This document shows, one piece after another, positions 1-12,789 of a stretch of DNA of 64,000 bases; the first letter of the stretch is position 1; the number at the start of each line of letters is the position of its first letter. Source of the DNA: Zanthoxylum bungeanum (lineage: Eukaryota > Streptophyta > Magnoliopsida > Sapindales > Rutaceae); NCBI GenBank assembly GCA_019454045.1, contig SKCR01021385.1, positions 27,776 to 91,775 of the forward strand, given 5' to 3'. A program made the translations under genes and the position numbers. The notes below the pieces were generated by a model. That model made no database searches. It was not told the origin of the DNA and saw nothing but the letters and a program-made list of their open reading frames with translations.

Positions 1-356
1 CCCTAAACAGAACCTCTTATCACACTTGCATAAGTATCCAATACTTAAATATATGAGAATTATGTCGTTAAGCTTCCATAACGCGCACAAATGTAATACT
101 AGTCTATTCTGTATTATCGATGTCCAGTCTCGATAATACTACGACTAGGGATATTTAATGATCAAACCTTTCGGGATTAATATTGTCTCATATCTTATTA
201 ATCAGGTATTAATCATATGGACTTTTATCATTTATATATCCAAGTAATCCAATTACAAAATGATAAAAGAGCAATTTCCTTTGTCACATAGTTAATTTAT
301 ACAAAAACACCATGTCTTTTACAAATAGTGATGCTATGGGTCATAATTATCCAACA
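1..356 (-). repeat. Copia LTR, partial, minus orientation
   Basis: On the minus strand the LTR starts TGTTGGATAATTATGACCC at position 356 and runs off the window start. It directly follows a Copia-type polypurine tract (minus strand, 357-371) and RNase H remnants, so it is the 3' LTR of a minus-strand Copia element. A second copy of the same LTR lies at about 16625-16945 plus 26065-26086, where another Copia has split it. The alignment of the two copies sets the right boundary. Confidence 0.8.
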
Positions 357-1575
357 ATCTCCAACTTGGCCTATAGCCAATCACTCAAGTGTCCAACACT
401 TGAACTATGTACGGGTCGCTCAAATTTTTGCTGAGATATAGCTTTCGTCAATGGATATACAATGTTATCATCTGAAACGATCTTTTCGATCTTTACATCG
501 GCACGATGTACGATCTCACAAATCAGATGAAACCATCGATGTACATACTTGGATCATTGATGAGACCGTAATTCCTTGGATCACGAATCACGAATCATTG
601 CTATAGCCCAGCTCAGCTGCTAACAGAACTACTCCTAATCCAATTAAGAATTTTATAGATCCAAAATGCTTCTTTTGCTGCCTCAGCCACATCAATATAT
701 TCCGCTTTTGTTGTTGAATCGGCAACAGTATCTTGCTTGGAAGATTTCCAGCTCACTGTTCCGTTGTTCAAACAAAATATGTACCCTGATTCCCACTAAC
801 AGTCGTCTTTATCGATTTGGAAACTTACAACGGTGAACCCAGTCACCTCAAGTTCTAATTATCTATAGACTAAGAATGCATCCTTAGTTTGTCTAAGATA
901 CTCAAGGATATTCTTTACATCAATCCAGTGACCATCACCTGGATCGGCCTGCTTGTGACTGCATATGCTCAAAGCATATGAGACATCAGGTCGCGTACAT
1001 ATCATGACATACATGATCAATCCGACTACTTAAGCGAACAAGATCCGATTCATTGAATATCTCTCATCTTGAGTTTTAGGACACATGTCCTTAGATAGAA
1101 AGACGCCATGTGACACCGGAAGCAGCCCCATCTGGGACTGATCAATTTTGAATCTCTTCAACATTGTCAATGTACGAGTTCTCGAAAAGTGCCAACAACT
1201 TTTAGATCTATCCCAGTGGATCCTTATTTCTAGAATAAAGGTTGCCTCTCCCATGTCTTTCATGGAGAATTTTAATGAAAGCCAAGCTTTAACCTATTGT
1301 AGCATGAGAATGTCATTGCTAAGAAGCAATACATGATCAATATATAGGATAATCATTGTCAGTGCGCTCCCACTAACCTTCTTATATACACAAGAATCAT
1401 CTTCATTTTGAATGAAACCATATTGTAATATGATCTCATCAAAACGTTGGTTCCAAAAACACAATGCTTACTTCAATCCATAAATGGATCGATTTAACTT
1501 GCAAACCTTGTTTGCATGTTTTGACACGACAAAACCGTCAGGCTGTTGTATATAAAAATCCTCCAAAAGGTTTCG
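357..1575 (-). pseudogene. Copia reverse transcriptase / RNase H remnant
   Basis: Read on the minus strand, fragments match the Copia pol end. They include a KLNRSIYGLK motif near 1490, a degenerate LYIDHVLLL where LYVDDILLI is expected near 1340, an MKDMGEATFILEI motif at 1263, and RNase H tail remnants down to the polypurine tract near 357. Several stops and frame changes interrupt the reading, so no polyprotein can be made. The fragment ends abruptly at 1575/1576, where the large Copia LTR begins in mid-sequence. This points to a deletion or recombination breakpoint. Confidence 0.85.
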
Positions 1576-2780
1576 TTGGGTGTGGACTCATGCTCATGAT
1601 ATCTTGTGTGTATCAAGATAAGATCCGTCAGTTCTGTGTACAGAGCATATGTAGTCCAAATGTGATTAACAATCTGTTAAATCTATGGCCATAGTATACT
1701 TCGGAAGTGAGTTCCGAATGTTATTTAGAGATTTCTAATAGATACGTCGACGGGATTATTCCTATAGAGATTTGACGTTTATATCTATATCTCTGGGATA
1801 ATCCGGATACCTGTGACGGAGGGATTATACGTATGCAGTGACCTCGACCTGTATGATTCAGCGAGTTTATCCGTGATCGTTATAATTTACGGGTGGGTGA
1901 ATTATGGACATGAAATTGGATTTCGTGACGGATATGTATGAATCTAGAGAGTCTCACTAATGAAATATACTCGTAGAGCACTAGGGCAACTGTTATGAAT
2001 AATACTGATTATTTATAACTCGTTTAACGGTTAAACGAAAAATACATGCAATCGGGACCTGATCGTCATTCCTGAATTAATGTGTATTTGTATTTAATAT
2101 TTGATATTATTCAATACACATTAATTAAATATCAAATTGTGATATTTAACATATATCATTAATATGTATTTGAGATATTTAATGTAAATATAATACATAT
2201 ATTTGAGATATTTATATTTATTATTTAATTGTTTAATTGTTAAATAATTAATTAATTAAAATTACAAATATCTTTGTAATGATTTATGCTTTATTAAAGT
2301 TGGAAATGGCTTGATACCATTGGCACACATTTTGATTTACTTTATTAAAGTTAAAGTGTTAACTTTATTAACTAAAATGTGGACTAATGAAAATTGAACA
2401 AAAAATCAATAATTGTTATTATTTTTTTTGTCAATTTCGGCCATGAGGGAAATTAATTAACAAAATTGTTTTGTTTTTCATTTTCTATCACTTAGACAAG
2501 TTTTACAAATATTTATAAAGAAAAGTTTAAGAGAAAAGTGAAGGAAAAATGGAAAAACTCAATCAAAGCTTGAAATTTGTAAGTTTTTCTTAACTTTCTT
2601 CAACTAAGAAATTGTTTCCGTGTATCTAGGCTTCAATTTGTGATGCTTAGAATTTTCTCTACTCTTTTATGTATGTAATTACATGGTTGTAAACTTGTTG
2701 GAAAGATGCTGCATGTGTGTATGAACAAAGTATGCTTATAAATGGTTATTAAGCATTCTTTTGATTAATTAGTAATCATG

Positions 2781-4865
2781 TGACCTGCGTAAACACACGC
2801 GTATAACGCAAGCGCACATATCGTTCAAGTAGTATAAAAATATCGATCCCACGAGGACTTAATTCCTACTGTTGTTATTAATTATTGAATCTATTTATTT
2901 ACAGATATCTAATTGAGAGAGAAGAGAATGATTACTTGATTGATTTGATTGATTGTAGAATTGCTAAATAAATAAATAAATAAAAAGACAAAAGAAAATA
3001 CTAAAGAAAATAACAAAAGACACAAAGATCTAGGGTTGTGAATCATTCTAATATCATTTAAAAGATGAAGTGGTTATTTCATGTTTGTGTAATAAATCGG
3101 TTTACTAACCTGGAACACTAAATTATGCAAAAGCCTTTGTTGATGGTCAGACGCAAATACACAGTTTAACCCAATTGAACCATATGTCTATGTCAACCAA
3201 ATTATCTGGATTCATTAAGTTAAGTTCCAATTATGGCTACCCCCGCCCGACAGGTATATGTCTATCCTGTAAGGAAATCTATTAAAGGGTTATCTATCCT
3301 CAATGAAGATCGTGGGCTATTAAGTCTAAGGCTGAAACCTAAAATCCCTATGTCTAGTTCATTTTAGATTTACCAGATCAATCTTATTGGTGATCAGAAA
3401 ACAAGAAGCATTAAGCTTAAGACTTAATAAGTAAACCTTTAAATTATCCAAACTATAAAATAACCTCTTATAAACCGGTGATATTAGAATTCATCACAAC
3501 CCCAGATAACTAACACATAACTATGGCTAGTAAGAACTTAAAAGTAAAAGACATAAAGTAAAAATGTTGAAAAGTAAAAGACATAAAGTAAAAGCTGAAA
3601 AGTAAAATAAAATAAAATGCAAAGGTAAAAGGAATTACTTTTACTATTTACTATTTTAGATATCTCCCATAAAATAATATATAAACTTATGATAATATTA
3701 CCAACCGACCAATCTGGCGGTATCCTTTATTAGTCAGGTTTAAACCAGATTAAAATGAATTACCAACCGACCAATCTGGCGGTATCCTTTTTAAGTCAAT
3801 ATTTTAAATAGAGAATATATTATTTTTAAGAGAGATTAATCTAAATAGTAACAGTAAAAGATTTACCTTTCACCCTAGCTGGGGAAGTTACCTCCTCATG
3901 GTGAATAGTAAAAACTGTAAAAAGTAAAAAAAAAAATTACTATATTAACAAAACGTAATTAAAATTATTTACAAAACTAAAAACTAAAAAAACTAAAAAC
4001 TAAAAGAAACTAGAGAGAGAAACTATCTCTTTACATCAAATAGATGAGAGAGAGTGGTGCATCTAAAACGGAAATCTCGAGCTCAATTTATAGGCGCGGA
4101 TAGGCATCGGGCGTCGCGACGCTGAGGCCTTTAGCGTCGCTACGCCAGCTTCTGTCGACGTGGCATGCTCTGGTTCGTCGGATACAGATTCTGGATAAGA
4201 TGATAAGGTGACACGTGGCGAGGTTGTTGGAGACTCAATTATTGTGACACGTGGCGGCTTCCGATTGGTCGGCTAGATTCTTATCCGCCACGTGTCAGAT
4301 AAGGATTAGATAGCCAATAATTGATGCTGACGTGGCGCTAATGTGGCGACACGTGGGAAAGGGACTGTCGGCACCGTAGGATTGCGACACGTGGCACTCC
4401 TGATTGGCTGATGATGACGTGGCGGTGAGGTGGCAGTTTGACTTGGTCAACCTGGTGATGTGGCTGATGACGTGGCGGTGACATGGAGTGACACGTGGCG
4501 ATGATGATTGTCAGCACCGTATGATGATGACACGTGGCACGGCGCATTGTAGCAGATCGGCTGTGATGGTGACACGTGGCACGGCACACGTTAGCAAAGT
4601 CAAACTTTTCTCAGATTCTGATTTGTGGACCCGGCGCACGTTAGCACTGTTCAACACATGTTAGGCGTCGCGACGCGTGAAATTACCAAAATGCCTTTTT
4701 CGTCCAATTTTCACTGTTTTGGCCCAAATCACCTCCAGAATTTCCTGAAACTTTATTTATCTACAAAATAACACAAAACACATCAAAATATTCATAATAC
4801 TCAAGAAACTATACAAAATATTAGGTTAAATGAGTGGGTATTAGTGATAGATTTACCACTCATCA
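2781..4865. mobile_element. Solo LTR, family C (2,085 bp)
   Basis: This block is absent from the sister LTR at 14580, which serves as the empty site. It starts TGACCTGCG, ends CTCATCA, and is flanked by TCATG (2776-2780) and TCATA (4866-4870), a 5-bp TSD with one mismatch. TG...CA ends plus a 5-bp duplication and no internal region indicate a solo LTR. A second, truncated copy starts at 27674. Inside are a GCGTCGCGACGC palindrome near 4110 and the CACGTG cluster listed separately. The superfamily is not identifiable, because no coding part or primer site is present. Confidence 0.8.
4205..4580. promoter_or_regulatory. Cluster of eight CACGTG (G-box/ABRE-type) sites in a solo LTR
   Basis: ACACGTGG occurs at 4211, 4247, 4349, 4387, 4491, 4530 and 4572, and its reverse complement CCACGTGT at 4288. 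ACGTGGC without the full palindrome occurs near 4330, 4416 and 4470. In plants CACGTG and ACGTGGC cores bind bZIP (ABF/GBF) and bHLH (PIF) factors. The sites lie in GC-rich sequence upstream of no recognised gene. They are seen directly; regulatory activity is inference. Confidence 0.5.
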
Positions 4866-6162
4866 TCATATTACCATTCTAGAGTTGCTTAGCCATTCAT
4901 AAATGACCTAGAATTGTTCTTGAGTTGTTTCATGATGGTGAGACTTGATTAGTGTGGTATTGGATTGATTAAAGTGTTGAATTTTATCAATTTAGTGTAA
5001 ATTGCCCAATTTGAGTAATTTATGAAATTAGGGTTCTTAACCCTCTCAAATTTTGGGGCTTTTCATATATATGTTATAATTTAATGTATATTTAATGTGT
5101 GTCAAATTTGGGATTGATTGGATTTGATCTTGATGTGTTTTGAACAAATTGGGCCAAATTGTAATTAATAAAAGTTCTGGGCTATTTTCGTAATTCTGGA
5201 AAATTACTGGGCAGTTTGCGCAAATATGAAAAAGTTTCTGGTTTGTTGCAAAATTGTAAAAATTATTTTGGGATTGATTTTGAATCAATTAAATATGTAA
5301 TTGACATATTTAAAACTAAATGATTAAATTGCAAACTTTTGAGGTCTTATTGCAATTAATGATAAATCTGATTTTTCTGATAAAAATTCAGTTTTTTTTT
5401 TAATTTATTGAGTAATTAGAATAAATTAGTTTATTTTAATTGCCAAAGAAAAATATTTATCGGAAATTATTTCGGAGTGAAAATACGCGAAAATTGTGAA
5501 AAACGGCGTTACTGGATAACGACAGTGTGGGACACAGGACCTGAGCGACGCCGTTCCTAGGCTCGCGGCCTAGTTGGGAAGGATTACATAACATGGAGTC
5601 GCCACCCGGTGTGAACCGGGACAAAGATTTAAGGCCGCACTCACCCCTCGCAAGGGAAGACCTCAAACCGTTGGGTTCGGAATGGTCCCTTACTTATGTC
5701 ACTTGTAATGAAAGGATTCATGTAATAATTTAACTAAGCTTAAGTAACACTTATTTCCAATAGTATTATGCTTCTAAATTCTCATATGCAAAATAAAACT
5801 TATGTGTACATTTTTACATATGTCTCATATTTAAAGTCGCATGCTTAACATATATCAAGATAGCAGCGAACATACAACTTAATTTACATATCACATTCAG
5901 GAAAACACAAGCACACATATGGGCACTTTTCCAAGCGGTACGTGGAATTGTAGCCCAAGTACAGACCGCACTACCGTCCATTCGGAATCGGCTACGGAAT
6001 TTACGTCTGGGTTTCCATCCGATATACCGCAAGAAATAATACTCAAATGTTATCATGACATAAGCATACGAATTGTAATACATTGACACATTTGCATAAG
6101 AAAGATCAATCAATAGGCAATTATGCATGAATATAATAAGACAGACTCAGTTCAGTGTGTGC

Positions 6163-6430
6163 ACGTTCGTGTAGCGTTCGTAAACGCGTTCGAACGGAAA
6201 TGAAACAGAATGCTCACGTTCGAGTAGCGTTCGTAAACGCGTTCGAACGGAAATGAAACAGAATGCTCAAGTTCGTATGGCGTTCGTAAACGCGTTCGAA
6301 CGGAAATGAAACAGAATACTCACGTTCGTATGGCGTTTGTTAACGCGTTCGAACGGAAATGAGACCTGATGCATGATAAGGCAAAATGTATGCGCGTTCG
6401 AGTTGCGTTCGTGAACGCGTTCGAACGGAC
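6163..6430. repeat. 53-bp tandem repeat with CGTTCGAACG core
   Basis: The palindrome CGTTCGAACG recurs at 6187, 6240, 6293 and 6346, exactly 53 bp apart, and again at 6418 after a longer spacer. Each unit also carries a GCGTTCGTAAACG half and an AAATGAAACAGAAT stretch. Related GTTCGAACG sites recur near 8281 and 8329 in the same solo LTR. Short open frames across it are by-products of the repeat. Confidence 0.9.
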
Positions 6431-6477
6431 ACGGACCTGATGCATGAAATAGGATGCAATACATAAACAGAAAGTAA

Positions 6478-6945
6478 AGGGGCGCGGCGAAGCACTGCCG
6501 TAAAGGTGACCTTTTGGGGCTCTTGATCTCTCAAAGAGAGGACCTTTAGACCAACATACTAAACCCATGCGCGTCACATCACACATACAAGAATAGAACC
6601 AATCATATCAACCAAGTATGCCTGATTGAACACATCTTACATCCAATCTGAACACGCATCAACCGGCGCGGCAAAGCATCGTGGTAAAGGGCTTTTAGCC
6701 CCCTCCCCATAGGGGATCTCACATCACACTTACTAAGCCCATGCGCTCGATTGACTTATACATACGAAAATAAAGATAATAATATCAAACTAAGTATGCC
6801 CGATTGAACGTATCTCGCGTCCAACCGAACATACATCAACCGGCGCGGCGAAGTAGTGTCACGAAGGTGGCCTTTTCGGCTCTTTGTCTCCCAAATGGAG
6901 GACCTTTGGACTAACTCACTAAGCCCATGCGCTTGGTTGAATCAT
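6478..6945. repeat. Triplicated module of about 180 bp
   Basis: Three diverged copies begin with a GGCGCGGC(G/A)AAG motif at about 6480, 6663 and 6841. Each continues through a CCTTTT/GGCTCTT stretch and a GAGGACCTTT-like segment and ends with ACTAA(A/G)CCCATGCGC. They lie inside solo LTR D, directly after the 53-bp array. No function is apparent. Confidence 0.75.
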
Positions 6946-8827
6946 GCATAACTAACGACATATTGAATTCAAGTAAAGCAAACTAAATAAACAAGAGCAA
7001 CACAACAAAAGAAAGATGGTGCCGTTTACCCAAGCGGTACGTGGAGTTGTGGCCCGAGTACAGATCATATTACCGTCCATTCGGAATCGGCTATGAAATT
7101 TATGTCCGGGTTTCCATCCGATATACCGCGAGAGTTGACACATCTCTCGTTCATCCAATACCCACAACATACATCATACACACAACGGATACCACAAATA
7201 CAGAAAATATAATCAAAATAAATGACCAGAAAATAAAATGAGAATAAGTGTGAAAGATACCCTCAGGTCTAACCTTTTAAGCCGTCTCTCTGACTCACGT
7301 TCCACGAAAATCGGAAGGGGGGGGAAAGCTCCGCAACTTTTCTGGTCCGCTGGTTCAACGTCCTAGCTCACTGCTTCGCTGCTTTGCTTACGGTTCGAAC
7401 TCCGTTCTGCTCCTATTCGGCTCCTGTTTTGCTGCTCACTGCACGGGCTACATGTTTCAACGTTTTCAAAGAACTATTCCAAGTTTGTGGGTTCTTAGTG
7501 CAATTATATATGATTATTCTTAAGGTTATCAATGTAGTTTTTATGTTACTGTTTTAAGGTAATCTAGGAGGTTGTTTAGGCGTGTTTTAGGGTTCGGCTA
7601 TGGGTGAGTTTGGTGTGTTTTGGATTCGGCTGTGGTGGTTGTAAGTGTTTTGGATTCGGCTATGGTGGTTGGGTTCTTTGTTTTCTTTTTTGTGTATGTG
7701 TGAAGTGTTTTCTCTTTTGTTTGCTTGTTTAGTCTTGGGTGTGTAGAGAGAGTCTAGAGAGATTTTGAGAGAGTTTGGGTGTGAATTCTATGTGTCAAGC
7801 TTGGGTGTGATTTTTGTTCTGTCCAGGAGAGGAATGGCCTTGGTTATGGGTTGTTTATATAGAGAAGGGTTAGGGTTGACAAGGGAAGGGATTTGTGCAT
7901 TAAATTAGGATATGATTTAGTTTTAAACAAGGAAATCAAAGGATTGAGGGGGGGACAAAATATTTTACTTTAGGAAGTTGTAATATTTAATTTGTGTTGG
8001 TTTAGGAATACAAATATTTTATATTGGTAAATATCTTATTAGATTAGGAAGTCAAATATATGATTGGCTTTAATTGGTTAAGATTGATTTTAATTAGGCA
8101 TATCTTCTTTTTAGTATTGGTAAATATTTTATTTAATTGGTAAATGGTTTAAATATTTTATCTAATGTTTAATGTTTAAATTAATATTTATTTATTTAAT
8201 TTGGGATGTGTTTTATGGGCTTTGGGGAGCTAAATGGGCTGGGTGTGAGGCTAGCAGCAAAACCAGAATTACCGACACCGTTCGAACGCTTCCTCGAATG
8301 CGACACGAACGCCCGCAATCTGTTTCCCGTTCGAACGAAGTAACGAACGCAGCACCAACGAAGACAGTGAGCTTGTTTATTCTGAATTTCCCCTTCCGAT
8401 ATCCGTTTCCCGCGGCTTTCGTGACTCAAAAGGTAGTGCCTCCAAATGAGGCTCATCATCGGGTTAATATGCAAGAATGCAGTGCCTACAGACAGCCTAA
8501 ACAGCGAACTGGTCACTGTTCGGGCAGCCTACGTATTGTCCAAATATTTTAGGGGCTGACCTGGGCAGTCCCCATGAGCATTGGTTGATTGGTTCGGTCG
8601 GAAACGCATTTTATGCTATTTTGTGAAAAACGTTTTCATAAAAGTTTCGTTGTATTTCAACATTATTTATATCGTTATATGATATCGAATAAATATTTTC
8701 ATGTGAAATATGAATGAATTATTAATATTGGATATTAAATAATTTATTCGTAAGTTTAAAAATTTTAAACTACGATTTCACCCGAACCGCGCTCCTTCAG
8801 CTGCGCCTCCATGTTTAGACCCCAACA

Positions 8828-11800
8828 AAAATGGTATCAGAGCGAGTCTGATCAAGGACGCCCGTTATGAATAGCCCTTTAAAATTCAATGTTTAGTTTA
8901 ATCATTAATTTATACATGCATGTGTTTATTTAATTTGATTAAATAAAGTAAAAGCATATTTTTGTTGGAAAATCCCCGATTTAAATAAGGTTTTAAGAAA
9001 GTGACTAGTATTATGAATACTTGTTTCTTCGTCTGCCTTGTCAATACGGATGTAAATATTTTCATGATGTTATGGCTGTAACGTGCCAAAGCTGTGTAGT
9101 TATAGTTGAAGGTTGTTCATTTGCGCCGCTAGAACTTATATGATAAGAGATAAATTCAAGTGAAAATGGAAATCTTGAACGTGCCAAAGCTGTCAGGACT
9201 ATATCGGTAGCTTGAGTTTGTCATTGACAAGTTTAACCTTGATACGCCTCCTTGTGAACGTGCCAAAGCTATCATAACGAGAAACGATAAGGACTGAACC
9301 TAGGAGTCACAGTGAGTGTGATTGACAATGAGTTGTCTACCTAATGAATATACGTAGGCGAGAACGTGCCAAAGCTGTGAGTCGAAATATATTCATGGGG
9401 TCCACTTCCCATTATGGAATTCAATTTAATTATTGAATTCTCATTTCCGTTGGGGATTACGGTTTTACATAAAGTAGTGGGAGGCACTGCTAAGTTAAAA
9501 TCCTTAACTTATGTGGTGTGTAATATTATGTAAATTGTCGCTCATGTTGTTCCTTATTCTATTTGTTTAATAGAATTAAACTTTTATCCACTGCATGCAT
9601 ATTATATATATGTTTTCTGACTTTAATTATGGTTGCAGATTTCTAGAATAGGTTCTAGATTAGAATAGATATTGATATAATCCTTCTAGACAGAATAGTT
9701 TCTTATGCAGTAAAGATTGACATGAATTGGTTCACGTCTCGAGATTCTTCACTGACATTAAGAAAACCCCATTAGGTATTTGTTTATCTAATAATGACGT
9801 TTCTTGGCTTTAGTGACATTCAGAGGTCATATGTCAGACACTATTTGTTTTTCGATTATTTGCAAATGTTGTAAATAATTTGAAAGTAAATAATAAAGCT
9901 AAAGAAAGAAGATGCGTATATTTGTGTATAGAAAATAATGATTTTCATAATACGACAACTGTAGATATTGGATATCAGATCTCCCGTCTAGTTATTTAAA
10001 ATATAGTTGAATGATTGTTTCGATATTTGATATCAGAACTTGCGACTATTTGATAGTTACTGGTTCTTTGTAAACAATTGTTACATATTTTAAAACCACT
10101 AGTAGTGTCATTAACGAATAGATAAACATTAAGAAAAATATTCGGTTAAGTAAATAACTTAGAACATTATTTTATGAGATTTTATCACTTAAGTATTGTA
10201 TGCTTAATCCATATGGTGAATGATGGTCTGATATGAGATCACTCCATATATCCTTATCCATTTAACGAATATTGTATTCGGGAAAGTGACTAAATCTCAT
10301 TTAACCAATGACTGTCATTGGACCAGAAAATTTATTAAACTGATACATTGGATGTATGTCATTTAATGAATTGTAAACTGCTTAAGGTAGTTTTCTTTAC
10401 TTCGTAACTTAGTCAATGAACTGTCGTGACTTAGTTACATGTTTCTGATGAAACACAGATAGAATATTTTGACTTGTTCAAAGATATTCGATCTGAAGTG
10501 TTGAAAATTATATCTTTAAAATTCATCAGAAGTCTTTGAATTGTTCAAAGAGGTTTGATATGATCAAACATATGAATTTATGGCAATTTGTTCTAAGGTT
10601 ATTCGAAGAATATAATTCTTACATCAATATTATTCTTCCACGATTCCATATTGATGGAATTGGTTAGTGGAAGAAATCAAATCTTATATGATTTGATTCG
10701 TTTGATATTGAGTGTTACCGAATTAGTTTCAATACTGTTGGGGATATGCTCCAATAACACTTATTCATCATTTTATTAATGTTCCATTAGTTTCTACAGT
10801 TACATATATGATATGTATAAGTAGAAAATTCGAATCTTGAAAAGTTTGAGTTTTGAATCTTTCTTTTGTATAATGGTTATACAATCGATAGTACTTGCGC
10901 CTTGGAGGTACGAGTATAAGTTTGTCATTTATTTTATTTAATAGAATATTGTATTCTATTTGATATAATATCTTTTCTACGATCTCGAGTAATAAAATTG
11001 TTTATTACTTAGTGTGTAACATTGGATGTTGACTATAGTAGAAAAGACTTGACTTATTGAAGTCAAATACGGTGATAAACTATAAATGAAACTACATAAT
11101 TAATAAGATGAAAATACCCTTTTATTACTTCCATATAAGTGCTATAGGATGTCAGAATCATTAGCAAAGTATTTGATACTTAATGATTTTATTATTTTCT
11201 TATCGAAGAAAATTATCTTATAACTTATAGTGGAAACGATATTTGATATCGATTCCGGAATTTAGCATTAGACCATAGATCTAAGATTGTTCATAGCTTA
11301 CTACGATCAAGTTTGGAACTTGATTGAGCTTTTATTATGAATCGTTCATAAAATGTATAAATGGTTTACGCAGCAAAAGCACAATTAGCTTATTAAAGGT
11401 TTGACCTTTATAGTATGACAGTGAGAAAAGTTATACTCAATAATCTATTGTAGATTCCGAGGAAACTTGTCTCTAGTCGCACTGATTGAACAATTTAGGA
11501 TCTGATGGCTAATAATGATATTAAATTGTATATTTTAGCTAAAGAATACAAAGTGGCGAATGGTTTCTTCAGATAAGAGATCCATTGTGAGTTCTTAGTT
11601 TGAAGAATTCATTTTGGAATGGCCCTGGAGTTTGTATTATGCTAATATTACAATTTAATATATTAGCTTATAGAGCCTATTGTAGACTCATATGAGCTTT
11701 CTGGAAATTTATGTTTTCTAATTTTGATATTAGTCAGAGTATCTGATTTTATCAAAGCATATTGAATACATATGGGATTGAAGGGTTAGTAGGAGTGTAC

Positions 11801-12789
11801 AAATTTTTTTCTAGTATTTTACATCATAATGACATTGTCATTATTAATGTAATAATGGGATGTTTATGAGGTAAAAAGGTTTACCTCAGTCTTGTTTTCT
11901 CCATGAAAGCAGTGGGAGTGGTCTCTATTATATTTGATATAAAGTTTTATATAAGATATAAAACTAAGAGACCTGTGAGTACTCCTGGACGCAACAAGAC
12001 TATATGTATGACAGTTAGTGTGTGTCTTGTGTATATTATTTATCTTTCGTAAATGATGATTCATTTTTTCGAAAGAGATAATGATTAGAATGTCTAATTA
12101 ATCTTATGCATCATATGATTATGGCATAATGAATACTATATGGAGTGCGATTAGAGATATCAATTTAATCGTAATTGTTACGAGTTATTTTGATAACCTC
12201 TGGACCATAAGATGGGTCTTGAAACATATTCTTTATTATCTTTGAGATATAAGAATGAGTTTCTAATTAATGGAGAATAAATCCGCAACCATTAGGGTCA
12301 GATTAATTTTGAATCTAATTATGACGTTAGACAGTCTACGTCATAAAGAGTCAGAAAAGATGCAGTGAGAGTGTCACGAATGATTCTACTGTATGAGTGG
12401 AATTAGTTGCAACTTATGAAGTATTGACTTATGAAGTTACATATTGACCTCGTAGATTAGAAGTTTGTTATTAGTGTTGTGTTTGCAATTGTCTACATAG
12501 TATTTTGGATTTGATCCGTAAATACATAGACAATTTAGTAGCTGAAACACAAAGTTGATATGGCATCTAATTCATATTGATGTAGAACTTAGTTTCTACA
12601 AAAATATGAATGATGTCTGCTAAGGAAAATGATTGTGTTTGTTGGACAAACTCAATATGTCATAGCGGGCTTACTTGTTGTTACCTACCTCTTGAATGTT
12701 AAGTGAGTTCCTGAGGGCCATGAGTATGTGATACACATTGGGATTCATATATGATACTATGGATTGGCACTAGAGCAAGTGGGAGAAAT
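8828..12789 (+). mobile_element. Decayed internal region of the large-LTR Copia
   Basis: It lies between LTR copy 1 and copy 2. It opens with AAAA and TGGTATCAGAGC (8832-8843), the initiator-Met primer-binding site typical of plant Copia. It closes with the polypurine tract GCAAGTGGGAGAAAT (12775-12789). Coding capacity is gone: only scattered RNase H-like traces can be read, for example VELVATYEV near 12400 and WVLKHILYYL near 12215, between many stops. The rest is AT-rich sequence without long frames. The element is therefore non-autonomous and probably old. Confidence 0.8.
9080..9378 (+). repeat. Leader repeats GAACGTGCCAAAGCTGT x4
   Basis: AACGTGCCAAAGCTGT or a one-base variant occurs at 9080, 9178, 9257 and 9363, starting about 240 bp after the primer-binding site. 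The start of a further copy (ACGTGCCAAAGC) ends the second internal fragment near 15831. The spacing (98, 79 and 106 bp) is irregular, so these are dispersed direct repeats and not a satellite. A leader signal such as packaging is possible but unproven. Confidence 0.8.

Larger units (their letters stand above)
5526..8490. mobile_element. Solo LTR, family D (2,965 bp)
   Basis: It begins TGTGGGACACAGG, ends GTGCCTACA, and is flanked by a perfect TSD, GACAG, at 5521-5525 and 8491-8495. The sister LTR near 15231-15240 lacks it. The element is rich in internal repeats: a 53-bp array, a roughly 180-bp triplet, and a 105-bp module repeated 1.1 kb apart (about 5930-6037 and 7028-7135). No coding domain is visible. 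Its size suggests a Gypsy-type LTR, but that is inference. Confidence 0.85.
1576..8827 (+). repeat. Large Copia LTR copy 1, 5'-truncated, with two nested insertions
   Basis: Positions 1576-2780, 4871-5520 and 8496-8827 align collinearly with the intact LTR at 12790-15565. The first 590 or so bases of the LTR are missing. It ends TTTAGACCCCAACA and is followed by AAAA and a TGGTATCAGAGC primer-binding site at 8832. Subtracting the two insertions (2781-4865 and 5526-8490) and adding the missing part gives about 2.78 kb, which matches copy 2. Confidence 0.9.

Noticed and set aside
4338..4589. His/Cys-rich minus-strand frame (CHHH repeats) as a metal-binding protein
   Set aside because: The residues are the translation of repeated CACGTGGC boxes; no gene context or start signal.
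8172..8552. 126-codon frame as a gene
   Set aside because: It lies across the end of solo LTR D and the host LTR; the overlapping opposite frame is similarly long and there is no homology.
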